Assembly (NCBI GenBank): GCA_022828595.1
Contig: JAKGHH010000003.1
Coordinates: forward strand, 9,796,934 to 9,860,933
Origin: Nelumbo lutea
Lineage: Eukaryota > Streptophyta > Magnoliopsida > Proteales > Nelumbonaceae
Direction of reading: 5' to 3'
Length of the DNA stretch: 64,000 nt
Part shown: positions 38,480 to 54,380 of the stretch, one piece after another
Position numbering within the stretch: position 1 is the stretch's first letter
Layout: each line of letters opens with the position of its first letter
Made by a program: the position numbers and the translations under genes
Notes under the pieces: model-generated
The model's database searches: none
What the model was told of the DNA's origin: nothing
Seen by the model: only the letters and a program-made list of their open reading frames with translations

Positions 38480-39693
38480 TGATGTAACCATTTCTAGCCA
38501 CGTACCAATGTTTTGTTATGTAAAAATTTTTTGGCTAAGTAACTCGTTATTTGACCCGGTGGTGACGTGCCTCAGTGATGAGCTACTTGGTGGCGAATTG
38601 CCTGGTGGCGAACTCTATGGTGGCGAACTGCCTAGTGACGAGCTCCCTGGTGGCGAACTGTCTGGTGGCAAACTGCATGGTGGATAGCTACCTAGTGGCG
38701 AACTCCCTACTAGGTGGCCTGTGACTTGGAGAATGGTGGAGCTCCCTGGTGCAGCGCAACCCGACTGCCCTCAGCATGAGGTGGTTTTCTTTCCTTTGTA
38801 GGCAGTGGGAGCTGAGGGACCTGCGAGAACTCCATCTTTTCCTCCTCTTTGTAAGTGGCAGGAGTTGAGGGACCTGCGAGAACTCCATATTTTCCTCCTC
38901 TTTGTAGGCGGCGGGAGCTGAGGGACCTGCGAGAACTGAATCAGAGGACCCGGGGGTATTTTCCAGGCGGGGGCTCTCCGACGCTTAAGTTAGCACTCTG
39001 ATTGTAGAGAGTTTTGAAGATAATATTGGAGAAACGAGAGAGCTAGAGAGCAGGGATTACCTCCACCTTTTTTCCCTCTCCCTCCCCTTTGGGGGGTGAG
39101 ATCTTTATATACCGGAGTCCTCGCGGGTTAGGTGGGTGAAAAGCTTCCAAACGGTAAGACTCGTCACATCCCGTCAGAACCGAGGTACGGTGGTGAATTC
39201 CTCGAGGTCGTCAGGCTGGCGCTTGTGTCAGGCAGCCAGGTGGGCGCCTGGGCTAGGTTGTCAGGGTAGCGCCTGCGTCAATCGGCGGGTCGGTGTCTAG
39301 GACAGGTTGTCAGGTCGGCGCCCATGTCAGTCGACGGGTCAGTGTCTGGGCCAGGTCGTCAGGCAAGAGATGTTCCTGCGATACGCCAAGCTACTCTTGT
39401 ACCGAGCTTCTCTACAAGTGACGAGCTGCCTAGGGCGAGCTGCCTGTGACGAGCTGCCTATGGCGAGTTGCCTGTGGCGAGCTGGCTATGGCGAGCTACT
39501 GTCTATGCCTGTGGCAAGCTGCCTATGGCGAGTTGCCTGTGGCGAGCTGCCTGTGACGAACTTCCTGTGGCAAGCTGCCTATGGCGAACTACCTATGACA
39601 AACTGCCTATGGCGAACTACCTAAAGACCATACTTATTTGGCACGAGGTGCCACGTGTCACAATTCCATTGGAGACCAAATCTACCCTCATCA
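38480..39693 (-). mobile_element. Solo LTR, family SL1, minus orientation
   Basis: The sequence starts TGATGTAACC and ends CCCTCATCA, with 5-bp flanks cctta (38475-38479) and tctta (39694-39698) differing at one base. It is the reverse complement of the solo LTR at 49417-50880. The sense TATA box reads on the minus strand (tatataaagatctcacc near 39108). Tandem 'gagctgcctatggcgag' phrases fill 39410-39630, and 'ggtggcgaactgcc' phrases fill 38560-38700. There is no internal coding region. Confidence 0.85.
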
Positions 39694-40390
39694 TCTTAAT
39701 TTATAACATCAATATTTCATCAATACATGAATAAAACCATAAGCAATGCAACATAACACTTTCTTGTGTTTTTGTATTAGAAGTGTTTATTTAATAAATG
39801 TTGTTACATAGGTGCCACTTCAACGGTTTTCTTCTTTTATTCTTTGGCATTGAAAATTGTAGAAGTGAACTTTGATTTTTGTGCCTATCTACTATTTAAA
39901 TAAATTATTTTTTAAAACTTTAACAAATGGTGACATTTTTCAGTTATATTTAAAACATTGAATGCTAAAATTTAAACGGAACCAATACTTTATATTTTTT
40001 TGGTAAAGGGACGGTATGTTCGATACTCCATTGAAAAGCGTAAATGCTATAAACGGTGATCTGCATGGGTATCAAAGTCAAACACGTTTCCGATGGTGAA
40101 AGGAAAACGGGTTGGGGATACCCGGTATCGTAAAGTATATGATTCATTAAACGCAACGGTGAAAGGAAAATACTCCAAATTGCGAAACAGGAAACACCTT
40201 GACCTGAGCGTGACAAACTTTTGTCTTCTTGAACGAAACTAAGATTCCAATATGTGAGTTTGCGAGATCAAGAAAGGAAAGGACAGTGGACACGCAGCTT
40301 CTTCTTCTTTTCTTCTTCTTCTCCTCCTGTTTTTCCGCGTGAGCTTTAAGCGGCAGAAAGCCCAGAACCAGGCATTCTTGGGATTAGCCT
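39694..40390. other. Spacer upstream of the GRXC1-like gene
   Basis: The sequence is AT-rich, with no frame or repeat that I can name apart from a short CTT-rich stretch near 40300. Confidence 0.4.
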
Positions 40391-40394
40391 CCTA

Positions 40395-40475
40395 CCCACT
40401 GCTTATTTAACAACCTTGCTCGGCGACTCGGCGTTCCGATTTCTGACGCCTCTCTCTCTCTCTCTCTGCTTCCAT
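40395..40475 (+). promoter_or_regulatory. Possible core promoter and CT-rich leader of the GRXC1-like gene
   Basis: A TATA-like ttatttaa at 40403-40410 lies about 95 bp before the start codon, followed by a CT-repeat at 40450-40468, the same layout as at the GRXC2-like gene. Confidence 0.35.
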
Positions 40476-40500
40476 ATACGAGAGTAAGACCGAAAAGGAG

Positions 40501-44396
<3,896 letters not shown>

Positions 44397-44692
44397 GTGA
44401 ATTAAAGCGAGGAGTTACTGTGGTACTACATTTGGTTCCGTATTCATGTACAACTTTTCTTCTGATACAATTATAACGAACCTTCTTAGAGTTTGTGAAA
44501 TTGTCTTTCCATTATTTGGCAGGGAGTGATTTGGGCAGATACTTTGGACTTATTTGTCATAACGTACAGTGGTTTCTTTGTCTTAATTTGGCGGGTTTTT
44601 ACATTTTTATAAAATAGATTGGATGTGCCAAATCAGTGCAAATCATTCTCTTTTAGCCACGCAAGGTTTGCCCTGATGCCGAATGTTACAAT

Positions 44693-45071
44693 TAGGGATG
44701 TCAATTGGACTGGATTGGTCCAATCCGATCTGGTCCATTATAAATGGATCAGGTCCAATCCAATCCAATGAATGTTTTGGACCAATTTGGACCAGTCCAA
44801 TTCAATGTCTGGACTGTCCAATCTGTTCAAATTCATCTTGATTTTGATTGGTTTCAACTCAAACCCAGTCCATTGACACATATATTCTTATCTTTTATCA
44901 ATGGACCAGGCATTGGCTTAAACCAATCCAGTCCAATATAAATTTGTTATAGACAGGTCCAATCTAATCTAATAAATGTTTTGGACCAATACCAATATGT
45001 CTTGATGATCCGTCCAAATTGAATTTGGACTGGATGGGGTCCAATCCAAAACCGATCCATTGGCACCCTTA
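44693..45071. mobile_element. hAT-type MITE of the GGTCCAATCC family
   Basis: A perfect 8-bp target duplication gttacaat flanks it (44685-44692 and 45072-45079). The ends tagggatgtcaattgg and (reverse complement) taagggtgccaatgg are inverted. The interior is rich in 'ggtccaatcc' phrases. A partial inverted relative lies at 17090-17310. It has no coding capacity and lies 3' of the GRXC1-like gene. Confidence 0.9.
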
Positions 45072-45079
45072 GTTACAAT

Positions 45080-46163
45080 AAGAGAATTACAAAGGCAAAT
45101 ACATGGGGAGATACTCCGCTGGATTGGCTCTGGTTGAGGTTGGGCTCTATTGAAGCCCAACACGATGTCTCAAAACCTCAACCCTGGCCTGAGCCTAATC
45201 TAATAATGTTCACAACGATTCTTAGTCCTGACCTGTTTAATACACAAAGTTGGGGGTATTCAGATATATGGATCAACATGAATATGACAATCATTTTTTA
45301 AACAGGAACATGACCTGTTTAATACACAAGTAACATGATATGATCCATGTAACTGGAATTAACATGATTAGCCTATTTAAAATATACATTAAGTAAAATT
45401 TAATAATAAAATAAACATTCAATCATTCATTACATAATTTAATCCATAAAATTATTCAATGTCATTCTTACCTAGTATAGTAATATTTCACCCAAATATA
45501 ACTTGAAATGTTGGGTCATAAACAGATCATTAATGGGTTAATCCTAAATTGACATGTTTATTAATCCTATGAAATGTCAATATGATTTTGACACAATCAT
45601 AATTAAGATAAACCAAAAACTATTGATTTCATGTGGTACTCGAATCATATTTGTATCGTGTCAAATATTAATTCTACGTCGAGATCGATTTATCAGGTTG
45701 GATTGTAATTGGAACTGACCAAATTTATAAATGCATGAGAGTAATATAAGGCCTAAGACTAAGACCTCAGGTTGTGATGAGGTTGAGATTTTTCAATCCT
45801 AACCCTAACCTTAACCCAAATTTCAACCCTTCCCCCCCCGTTCTGGTTGGATTGATTTGGGTTCGGGTTAGCCCAACCAAAGTTGTGGCTGAAATATGGG
45901 TAAGTTCTCTTTAAGCAGAGGTGGGCCTCAGAAGACCTTTGGTCTGTGATCTGCTAAACCAGTAAGAGAACTTTGCGTACCCCTCAAAAAGATGGCACGG
46001 TTTCATGTTTTTCTTATTCTCCATTAATCCAAATTTCTACGACCAATGTTTAAGATATTGGAATGTATTGATGAAACATACTAAAGAAAAATGCGATATG
46101 TTAGGTAGGGGGAATTGTAGTGTAGAGTTCGTGGAAATCTGCATTTGCTATTTTGCTGGTTAA
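45080..46163. other. Spacer, nothing recognised
   Basis: AT-rich sequence. A short 'cctaaccctaaccttaaccc' run near 45809 is telomere-like only by chance, with no array around it. Confidence 0.4.
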
Positions 46164-46269
46164 CCCCAATAGGAATGCAACTTCGAGTATGCAAATACAG
46201 ACCTTCATTAGTCATTGTATTCACAAAGCATTATGCACTTACATGCTCAAAGATGCATTTCTATTGGGG
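46164..46269. mobile_element. Short foldback MITE (106 bp)
   Basis: The left arm ccccaataggaatgcaac, then ttcgagtatg, pairs with the right arm read in reverse (ccccaatagaaatgcatc, then tttgagcatg). The arms are 28 bp and the loop about 50 bp. No second copy was noticed in the window. Confidence 0.65.
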
Positions 46270-46641
46270 TCTTCATGGATGATTAGTAAATCCAGAGTGA
46301 AGAGTTTCAATGGAGGTGGGGGATCAAAACTGTTAACCGCATGCTCAGTGGTGAGGCCAGTGGACCTCACGTACACCCCTTTAAATCCCCTGTAATATGT
46401 AATTTGTAATACCAAAAATAAATAAATAAATAACAAGACAAGTCACAAAAATGAAACAAACTTTAAGGAAACTTGATTGAATGGAATTAATTAGAAACCA
46501 ACTTTGGGGAGTGCTACGAGGATAAAGGAAACACCATGGAAAACAGGGTTAAGTAAACAAAAATGGGGAGGCAGGATAGTTTTCTTTTCGTTTATATTTT
46601 GTACAAATGTTGGGGTTGAGCTCTTTTATATCAGTGCCATG

Positions 46642-46931
46642 CATGATTTTTAAAACCGAACCGGTGGCTGAACCGGTCAGGGTCCGGTTACCAAGTCAAA
46701 CGGTTTGACCATTAAATCGAACGCTCAACTCGTTCTGACAAAAAAATAAAAAAAATGGTCAGAATCATTCAAACAATTCGAATGATTAATCACCCGATTC
46801 AACGGTTTGCTGACCAAAATCAATGATTTTAGGAGAAAATCCAGTTTTTGAGGAAAACGGAACCAATCACCTGACCAATTCTCGGTTTTTCTGATCCGAC
46901 CATCCGGTCCGGTCCGATTTTGAAAACCATG
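46642..46931. mobile_element. hAT-type MITE, family HM1, copy 2
   Basis: An 8-bp target duplication gtgccatg flanks it (46634-46641 and 46932-46939). The ends catgatttttaaaaccg and catggttttcaaaatcg are inverted, and the body is rich in ccggt and aaccg phrases like the other HM1 copies. Confidence 0.85.
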
Positions 46932-47611
46932 GTGCCATGCCACATTAATGTTAAAGGGTATTCTTAGCCACAGAAGACAACCTGATGCACAAATTGATAA
47001 CTACACCACCTTACAAGTACAGGTGTACGTACGTACACATACAAAGGCGATGGCATGTGTATGTACGTACACATACAAGTACAGGTGGCGTATTACCTAA
47101 GCACCTAACAAATTAATCTTCATAATATTTCCCAGCTTTTCCTTAGCAGATCCCCGTACATCTCTTAAAAATTTCTTTTATAATATGATAATCGATATTT
47201 TGAATCTTGTTTGTATCGCCAAAGAAAATCAAATCCATGGGCAGGGACCCTTCTTTGGCACTCAAATGGAAGATAAAATTGTTGGGTTAGGCAAAATTAG
47301 AGATGATCCTGAGCAGCAGATTGTTAGGGTCTTAGACTGAATATCATTAGATTTAGATGAAAAAATCAACTCAGATGGACCACAAAAAACCTGCTTGGAT
47401 CCCTGAAGAAATAAGCCTGGAGGGGATATGATAGGATAGATGGAACCTTAATTAAATGCCAAATGGAAGGACCTATGGTATGGTACCTGGCATGCATTTA
47501 TTTACTGGTGAACTTATTATTGTCATACATTTAATAACACATCAACAATCAGCCCCTTGATACCTCACCATCAACAAGCCTGTCACAGTACAAATTAATT
47601 AACTCTCAACG

Positions 47612-50600
47612 TTATTTCTTCATCTTCTTCTTCTTCCTCTTCTGCTTTCTGCAGTTACCATGAACCAAAGAGAAGAACCAGAAACAAGTAAGAGAACAAG
47701 GTGAAGAAGGAAGAGGAGAAATTAGAAACCAGAAAACCTTTCCAATAGACTTCTCACTTACATTGGAGATATTAATCCAGAACTCAAGTGTTTTGAGTGC
47801 TTCTCCTGAACGTTGCGTTTCACTGGCCAGGGCTACTCCTTCAGCGAGGCTCCTTACTTTCCCACTGACCAAGAGAGCTGCAGCTGCGTTTAGGACCTGT
47901 TTTCATGTTCAACCAATGATTCTGTTACCTAGAGGTACACATCTTTTTTTTTTCTTGGATATAATTTCTAGAGGTAAATATAAAAATTTAACTAGCCAGT
48001 TGATCCATTTTTGTAATAGGATTTTGGTTGGGATGCCCTTCCTTCTTCTTCCCTTTCAGGGGGTGTTGAGGAATAGTAAAGTACTTCCACCAGATTCACC
48101 TTATAGCTCAAAGAACTCTCAAATTGACAAAAAACTTACAAGGGCATCTGCAATAGATCCTTTTTCCCCAGATAGCACACGCCTTAGTATCTCTGCATTG
48201 TACTCTGGACTACCACCTCTCAAACTCTCTACAGTACAACGTCGAATACCAAATTCCACTGCACATTATGTGTTCTGGATTAGTCATTATCTTATAATCA
48301 ACAAAAAAGCATAGGGGAAAGTACATATTGAAATACAGAATAAAATTATCCTGCAAATTTTATTCTTGTCTCTATTCAAGAGCTATAGTTGGAAACCACT
48401 CGGGATGAAATTATTTGACTTTTATCTTTTGCTTAACATTTTTTTAACAAGTTTTTGCTTAGCATTTGAATACATAAATTCAACATCTAAAATGGGTTCC
48501 TTATTGAAATGGCAATACAAGTAGAATGAGTCTATGCATGAAATCGAAAAATGACAGCATTGTTACTTCAGTAACCTACCTGCAATGAATCTCCCTATAT
48601 GATTTTGTTATGCATTTAGGCATTAATAAATTAAGAATCTTAAAATTAAACAATTCATTCAAAATTGTCCCCCAAGACCTAATTACTCTTTTCTTAAAAA
48701 TGGTTGAATTAAAGTGAGAAAGACAACAAGATTGTTACATGGATCAAAGGAAAACTTCTCAATCTTTTCAGGAGTAACATCAAGGACTAATCCAGGCCCT
48801 GTAAAAAATACACCACCAGAAATTACTGTAAGTTAAAAGAAAAAAACAAGTAGAAGAAAAAAAAAAGAAAAGAAAATAGTTATCCACAACTGCAATGAAA
48901 GACGATCAACAAAGTAATAGAAATATCAATCACCAAGCTTGGGAGTGCATGAAACCAGTGTAATTTGTCTATCATACCAAGGGGACTCATTTCATCTAGA
49001 CCCTCCGAGTGAACAACTAATGCTCTTCTCATTCCAAATCTTTGCAGTGCTTTGGCCATTTTGATCACCTGTCCAAGAATGAAGAAGCCATGCACATAAA
49101 CATGACATTGATTTGAAAAAGGACAATCAGTGAAAAACAAAAATTCAAGTGAACTAATAATGCAACAAATTAAAAGAATGGCCAGAAATTATGAAATTAT
49201 CTAAATATTTTTTTATAAATGGTGTGAAATTTGTATTACCATATTAATAAATACGTGAAAGCATATACAAGGCTGCTATACAGCTGTTTCAAAAAAGAAA
49301 TATTTTCAGCTCTATACATAAATCCACAAAAAAAGCATGGTAATTAGTAAATGATATTTCTCCACTGATTCATGAAAGTGTGAATGGGGACATCATAAAA
49401 AATCCTTTGGGACCCCTGATGAGGGCAGATTTGGCCCTCCAGTGAAATTGTGACACGTGGCACCTCGTGACAACTAGGCAAACACCCCGGCAACAACTTA
49501 CGAAGTTGGTGACCCACCCGTGCATCGGTCTGGCCGGCCTAGTGCGGCCTGGCGCGGCCTGTGCGTGACCTGGCGCGGCCTAGCCGGATCAGCCTGGCAC
49601 ATGATCTGACCTAGCAACCCACAAGACGCCCACCGATGAACCATAACAGCATACCCCGCGAGCTCGGTAACTCACCAAGGAGCTCGCCAAGGAGCTAGGC
49701 AGCTCTCCAAGGAGCTCGCCACCAAGGAGCCAGGTAGCTCGGCAAAGCTCGCCACAAGCAGCTCGGCATAGCCCAAGGAGCTCGGAATAGCTCCCCCGAG
49801 CAGCTCGCCACTTGTGGGGTAGCTCGGTACAGAAAAGTAGTTTGGCGTATCGTAGGAAGATCTCCTGCCTAACAACCTGGCCCAGACACCGACCCGCTGA
49901 CTGACACAGGCACCGACCTGACAACCTAGCCCAAACACCAACCCGCCAACCTGACAACCTGGCCCAAACACCGACCCACCGACTGACACAAGCACCAACC
50001 TGACAACCTGGTCCAGGCGCCGACCTGGCCGCCTGACACAAGCGCCAGCCTGACAACCTCGAGGGAGTTCACCACCGTACCCCGATTCTGACGGGATGTG
50101 GCGAGTCTTACCGTTTGGAGGCTTTTCACCCACCTAACCCACGAGGACTCCGGTATATAAAGACCTCACCCCCCAAAGAGGAAGATGATGGAAAAAATGG
50201 AGGTAATCCCTGCTCTCTAGCTCTCTCGTTTCTCCAATATCATCTTCAAAGCTCTCTACAATCAGAGTGCTAACTTAAGCGTCGGAGAGCCCCCACCGGG
50301 AAAATACCCCCGGGTCCTCTGATTCAGTTCTCGCAGGTCCCTCAGCTCTCGCCGCCTACAAAGAGGAGGAAAAGATGGAGTTCTCGCAGGTCCCTCAACT
50401 CCCACGGCCTACAAAGGAAAGAAAACCACCTCATGCAGAGTGCAATCGGGTTGCGCTGCACCAGGGAGCTCCACCATTCTCTAAGTCACAGGCTGCCTAG
50501 TAGGGAGCTCGCCACCAGGTAGCTCTCCACCAGGCAGTTCGCCACCAAGGAGCTCGCCACCAAGCAATTCGCCACCAGGGAGCTCGCCACCAGGCAGTTC

Positions 50601-53600
50601 GCCACCAGGGAGCTCGCCACCAAGCAGTTCGCCCCCAGGCAGTCTCCACCAGGCAGCTCGCCACCAGGCAGTTCGCCATCAGGGAGCTCGCCACTAGGCA
50701 GTTCGCCATCAGGGAGCTCGCCACTAGGCAGTTCGCCCCCAAGCAGTTCTCCACCAGGCAGTTCACCACCAAGTAGCTCATCACCAAGGCACGTCACCAC
50801 CGGGTCAAATAACGAGGTACTTAGCCAAAAAAAAATTATACATCTCAAAAAATGGTACGTGACCAAAAACGGTTACATCAACCCCCATCCACTAAAGAAG
50901 CGACCACTCTATTTTTCTGATCACCACTTGACAGGAGAGGACTTCTCTTCAAAAATCCTGCTGTTACTCTCCTTCCAGATAGCCCAGCAAAATACAAGGG
51001 GGAGTGGCATCCTGAGAATTTTTCCTTTAGCCGAGAAACTGGGCTGCTTCCAAGAGGCCAACAGAGATGGTAGGTACATCAGGGGGTGTTACCCATGATC
51101 TCCCAAACAGGGTCAAAACGTGAAACCAGATCTGTTTAGAGAAAGCACAATGAATGAGTAGATGAGACACTGATTCCTGAAAATTGCCACACAAACAACA
51201 AGAGTTCTCAAGCTGCATGCCCCTGACCACTAGGTTGTTGACTGTTAGGATTCTATCCAAGGCTGCTGACCGAAGAAAGAAAATAACCTTGGTGAGGACC
51301 TGTACCCAAATCCAAGCCCATGGAACAGGCTAAGATAGTTGGCCTGTGAGAGCTTTGTAGCCAGACTTGCATGAGAAACATCCTGAGCTGTCCCAAACCC
51401 ACACCTTGCTATCATCAGCTTCTGGATGAATATCAAAATTATGGAGTCTTTCTAGCAGAGAACCAAGAGCCTTGAGCTCCCAGTCCTTCATGTTGTGTCT
51501 GAAAGTGGGGCTTCATACTATAGCCAAAATGCTCTAATTATTTGTTTTATTAATAATAAAGCATTTCATTAAATTTTTTTTGAAGATGGATTTACAACTG
51601 ACACAGCATTTAGTTTTCCCAAGAAGAGCGAGATACTGCCCCAAGAAAACAAGATAAATTGCATATTTACAGTGTAGCACATAATAATTGACCCCTATTA
51701 ACCCCTTGCTTAGCTAGTAGGTTTACGAGCCCATTTGCTGATCTTCTCTCCCACTGAACTCTGACTGTTAAATTAGAAAGTTAGCCATTTGAATCTTCTC
51801 ATCGCCCCCCTGAAAGGCCAAGCCGCTGTCTCCAGTTCATTCAGCCACCCAATTACCACTTTAGAGTCTCCTATGACGAGATTTCTGAGGTTCATCTCTT
51901 TAGCGATTTGAGCTCCCTGTAGAACAGCTTGGACCTCTGCACTAACCGCATCCCCCACTCCAATGCTCTAATTATAACACAACACAAATCCCTTTTCTTC
52001 AGGCAAGATAAAAAATGATAGCCAATGTGCATAAATCCATTTGATGGTAGGATGTAAAATCAAGTGTATTATGATAGAACGTAGATGCTTGAGTCAGGTC
52101 ATACATGTTAGTGTATTTCTTTGTCTATTCTAGTTTGTATATATTACCTTTATATACAAGATATTCAAGAATATTTTCCCAAGTCCTTAAAATCTGTGAC
52201 AATATTTTCCAGTCACCAGATTGAAGCAACCATCATGACAGTACAATTTTGGTGGGGCCATGTTGAAGGTTCAAAGGAAACTGTCATTAGAGGATAAAGG
52301 GGTTTCTATTCTTCAAATCTGAAAAATCACTTCATGCTTCTAAAAATTCTGATTTTAATGCATCATTCACTATGGTCACTAAATTTGACTTGGTATCAGC
52401 AATCCAACCTCGCCTTGTAAAGACCACTATAGTGGCTACTACATCTTCAATATCAAGCAGTGGTCCGTTCCGAGGTCCTTGTGTTTGGAGCAAACGAAGA
52501 AGGAATGGGGTTCCTTCGTTCACATCACTTGTGGTGGCATCCCAAGTATCCTGGTTTTATCCTATGCCAAATGCCTTATTAGATTTATGTCGACCAGAAA
52601 CATGAACAAGAGCAGAGTTTCTGAATGAAAAGAAGGTAACCTTACAAACATAGAGACTTCTAAATCATATTTTGACAAGTTATTGGAGAAACCCCGTAAC
52701 ACTACAATCCATCGTGGGTGAACTTACTAGATCTTCATTGTAAACACCAACAACTGCAAAAGGCACCCGTGCTGGATTCAGCAAAGGACCCAAGATATTG
52801 AACACAGTCTTCACTTCAAGTTTTTTCCTCACAGGGGCAACGATTTTCATTGCTGGATGGTACTTTGGAGACATCATGAAACCAATGCCTGCTTCCCTTA
52901 TACATCTTCTTACTCCCTAATTCCAAGGAAACAAGAGGGTATGAAAGGAATAATCACCATGAAAGCATAGAAGATTCAGCAGAAACCTGCAGCAAGTACA
53001 TGATTCACCAATTGGTAACCTAAATTTAACGCACCAACCTGAGGGCCTAGATCAATGGCAACTCCCAATGCTTGTAACACATCGGCGCTTCCACATGCAG
53101 AAGAACTGGAGCGGTTTCCTTGCTGGAAGGCAGCAAACAAAATCGTTATTCTTCTTACTTTTCCCTGTTCTCTCAATGTGCTTTCTTTTAAAGAAACTGT
53201 GGATCGGGGAGGGGAGGGTGATATATCACCTTTGCAACTTTTGCACCGGAAGCAGCAGCAAGGATAGAAGCGCCCGTCGAGATGTTAACAGTGTTTGCCC
53301 CATCGCCACCGGTTCCGACAATGTCAACTGCATCCCCAACCTCTTCGACTTTCCTACAGTATTTGATAATAGCCCTTGCCAATCCTACAATCTGGGCATC
53401 AGAGCGCCCATTAACTTCTGTAAGAGAAAAGCAAATATGTGTTCTAATTATGAAATTTCTAAAGAACAACCAAGATGTAAGGTTAGCTTCTAACAAATAT
53501 AAGGACAATTAGCGTGTGTTTACTTCTTCGAATGTCTCCCCTTTGGCTCTTAAAAGAACAAGAAGAGCGCTGACGAGCACTTCATTAGCATCTTTCAATA

Positions 53601-53970
53601 GGAAATCGAGAGAGGCTTCTGCCTGCTCTTCTGATAAATCCACCCCATTTATTAGAGATTCAATCAACTGCATAACCACAGGGGAAAAAGAAAAAACTGA
53701 AAACGGGTTCTTGAATAAGAAAAAAGAAATAAGATCCAAACTTTGGAAAATCAAGAATTGGCAGACCTCCTTGGATGAGAGTATTGCCGAAGTTGAAAGT
53801 TGGTGAGCAGTTCCCGAAGTTGTGAAGCTAGCTTGCTTCATGTGAGAAACCGAGGCACCGTAGAAGCATTTTCGGAATTCAAAACGGACACCGGGAGGCC
53901 TGCAGATGGTTGAAGAGCGATAGATAGCAAAACGAGCCCCTCCAACTCCAAGCCCAAGTGATGTGGCCAT
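47612..53970 (-). CDS. PAT1: Anthranilate phosphoribosyltransferase, chloroplastic (tryptophan synthesis)
   Basis: Exons, in transcript order: 53767-53970, 53524-53667, 53230-53391, 53039-53122, 52728-52916, 48978-49068, 48739-48798, 48140-48258, 47762-47896, then a short last exon near 47612-47645 whose acceptor I cannot decide. The first nine give 396 codons in one frame. The enzyme joins anthranilate to PRPP, the second committed step of tryptophan synthesis, in plastids. The first 68 residues are Ser/Arg-rich and fit a transit peptide. Motifs: [15 protein letters not shown] (142-156, PRPP site), [17 protein letters not shown] (170-186), [11 protein letters not shown] (210-220), [11 protein letters not shown] (237-247), HSEGLDEMS (281-289), [10 protein letters not shown] near the end. 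All catalytic elements are intact. Intron 5 (3.66 kb) carries a solo LTR and two LINE pieces, so the gene probably tolerates these. Confidence 0.92.
49417..50880 (+). mobile_element. Solo LTR, family SL1, in intron 5 of the tryptophan gene
   Basis: It starts TGATGAGGGC, ends GGTTACATCA, and is flanked by a perfect 5-bp duplication acccc (49412-49416 and 50881-50885). A TATA box (ggtatataaagacctcac near 50151) and Gypsy-like 'cttaagcgtcggagagcccc' sequence (50275) place transcription on the plus strand, opposite to the host gene. Tandem 'gagctcgccaccaggcagtt' units fill about 50505-50780. The 1464 bp hold no coding region. Confidence 0.9.
50920..51500 (-). mobile_element. LINE fragment (zf-RVT region) in intron 5 of the tryptophan gene
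   Basis: Minus-strand reading gives [16 protein letters not shown] then [20 protein letters not shown], the zinc-binding region after reverse transcriptase in plant LINEs. The preceding part reads on in another frame ([18 protein letters not shown]), so it is broken. The reverse transcriptase is missing. Confidence 0.7.
51542..51961 (-). mobile_element. 5'-truncated LINE RNase H fragment with target duplication
   Basis: A 14-bp target duplication aatgctctaattat flanks it (51528-51541 and 51962-51975). The minus strand reads [20 protein letters not shown] then [17 protein letters not shown], an RNase H domain end. A T-run at 51576-51583 near one edge fits the poly(A) tail. It is a separate insertion from the neighbouring zf-RVT fragment, whose end it interrupts or adjoins. 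Confidence 0.8.
52329..52560 (-). other. Unrecognised protein-like open stretch in intron 5 of the tryptophan gene
   Basis: About 73 codons stay open: [20 protein letters not shown], then [20 protein letters not shown], up to a stop at 52332-52334. The composition looks like real protein rather than spacer, but I do not recognise the family. It has no LINE or Gypsy motif that I can see. It might be a captured gene piece or an alternative exon of the host gene. Confidence 0.35.
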
Positions 53971-54380
53971 TGTTTCGGGCTAGGCGCTAAGCTTCCGCCT
54001 TCCACTTTTATTTTCGGGCTTCTCCGATTCGCAGCAACGAGTCGTGACCTGGGGTCGCGAGGGAGTCTGAAATAATTTTCAGGGCTCTATCTCTATTACT
54101 AATTTAATCACGATTTAGGCTGTGTTGGTGTTATTGAAAATGAAGGGCGGGCGGGCGGGAGAGGAGTCTGAAACTTGTCTTCTGAATTCTGATGACAAAC
54201 GCTAAGGCCAAGTGCCAAACTGCCAATCGAGCGCCGCGTTCTCTCTCTCTCTCTAAGACCAATGCCAAGTTTACTCGTCAAAAAACCTCGTTGCAAACTT
54301 GCAATATGAATTTTCGCGAGGTTTTATCTGTTATTGTGGTAGATAAAAGAAGAAATCAACGTGATCCCATGTTTTCTTAT
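53971..54380. other. Upstream region of the tryptophan gene
   Basis: The region is GC-richer close to the start codon, with a 'ctctctctctctct' run near 54241. The promoter of the minus-strand gene must lie here, but I see no clear TATA box. Confidence 0.35.

Noticed and set aside
39307..39734. Open frames rich in CLWRA-type repeats on the plus strand
   Set aside because: They are translations of the tandem repeats in the inverted solo LTR.
45809..45828. Telomere-like CCTAACCCTAACC
   Set aside because: Only two or three imperfect units, with no array around them.
49589..50866. Repetitive open frames up to 155 codons on the minus strand
   Set aside because: They lie wholly inside the solo LTR and translate its tandem repeats; no family is matched.
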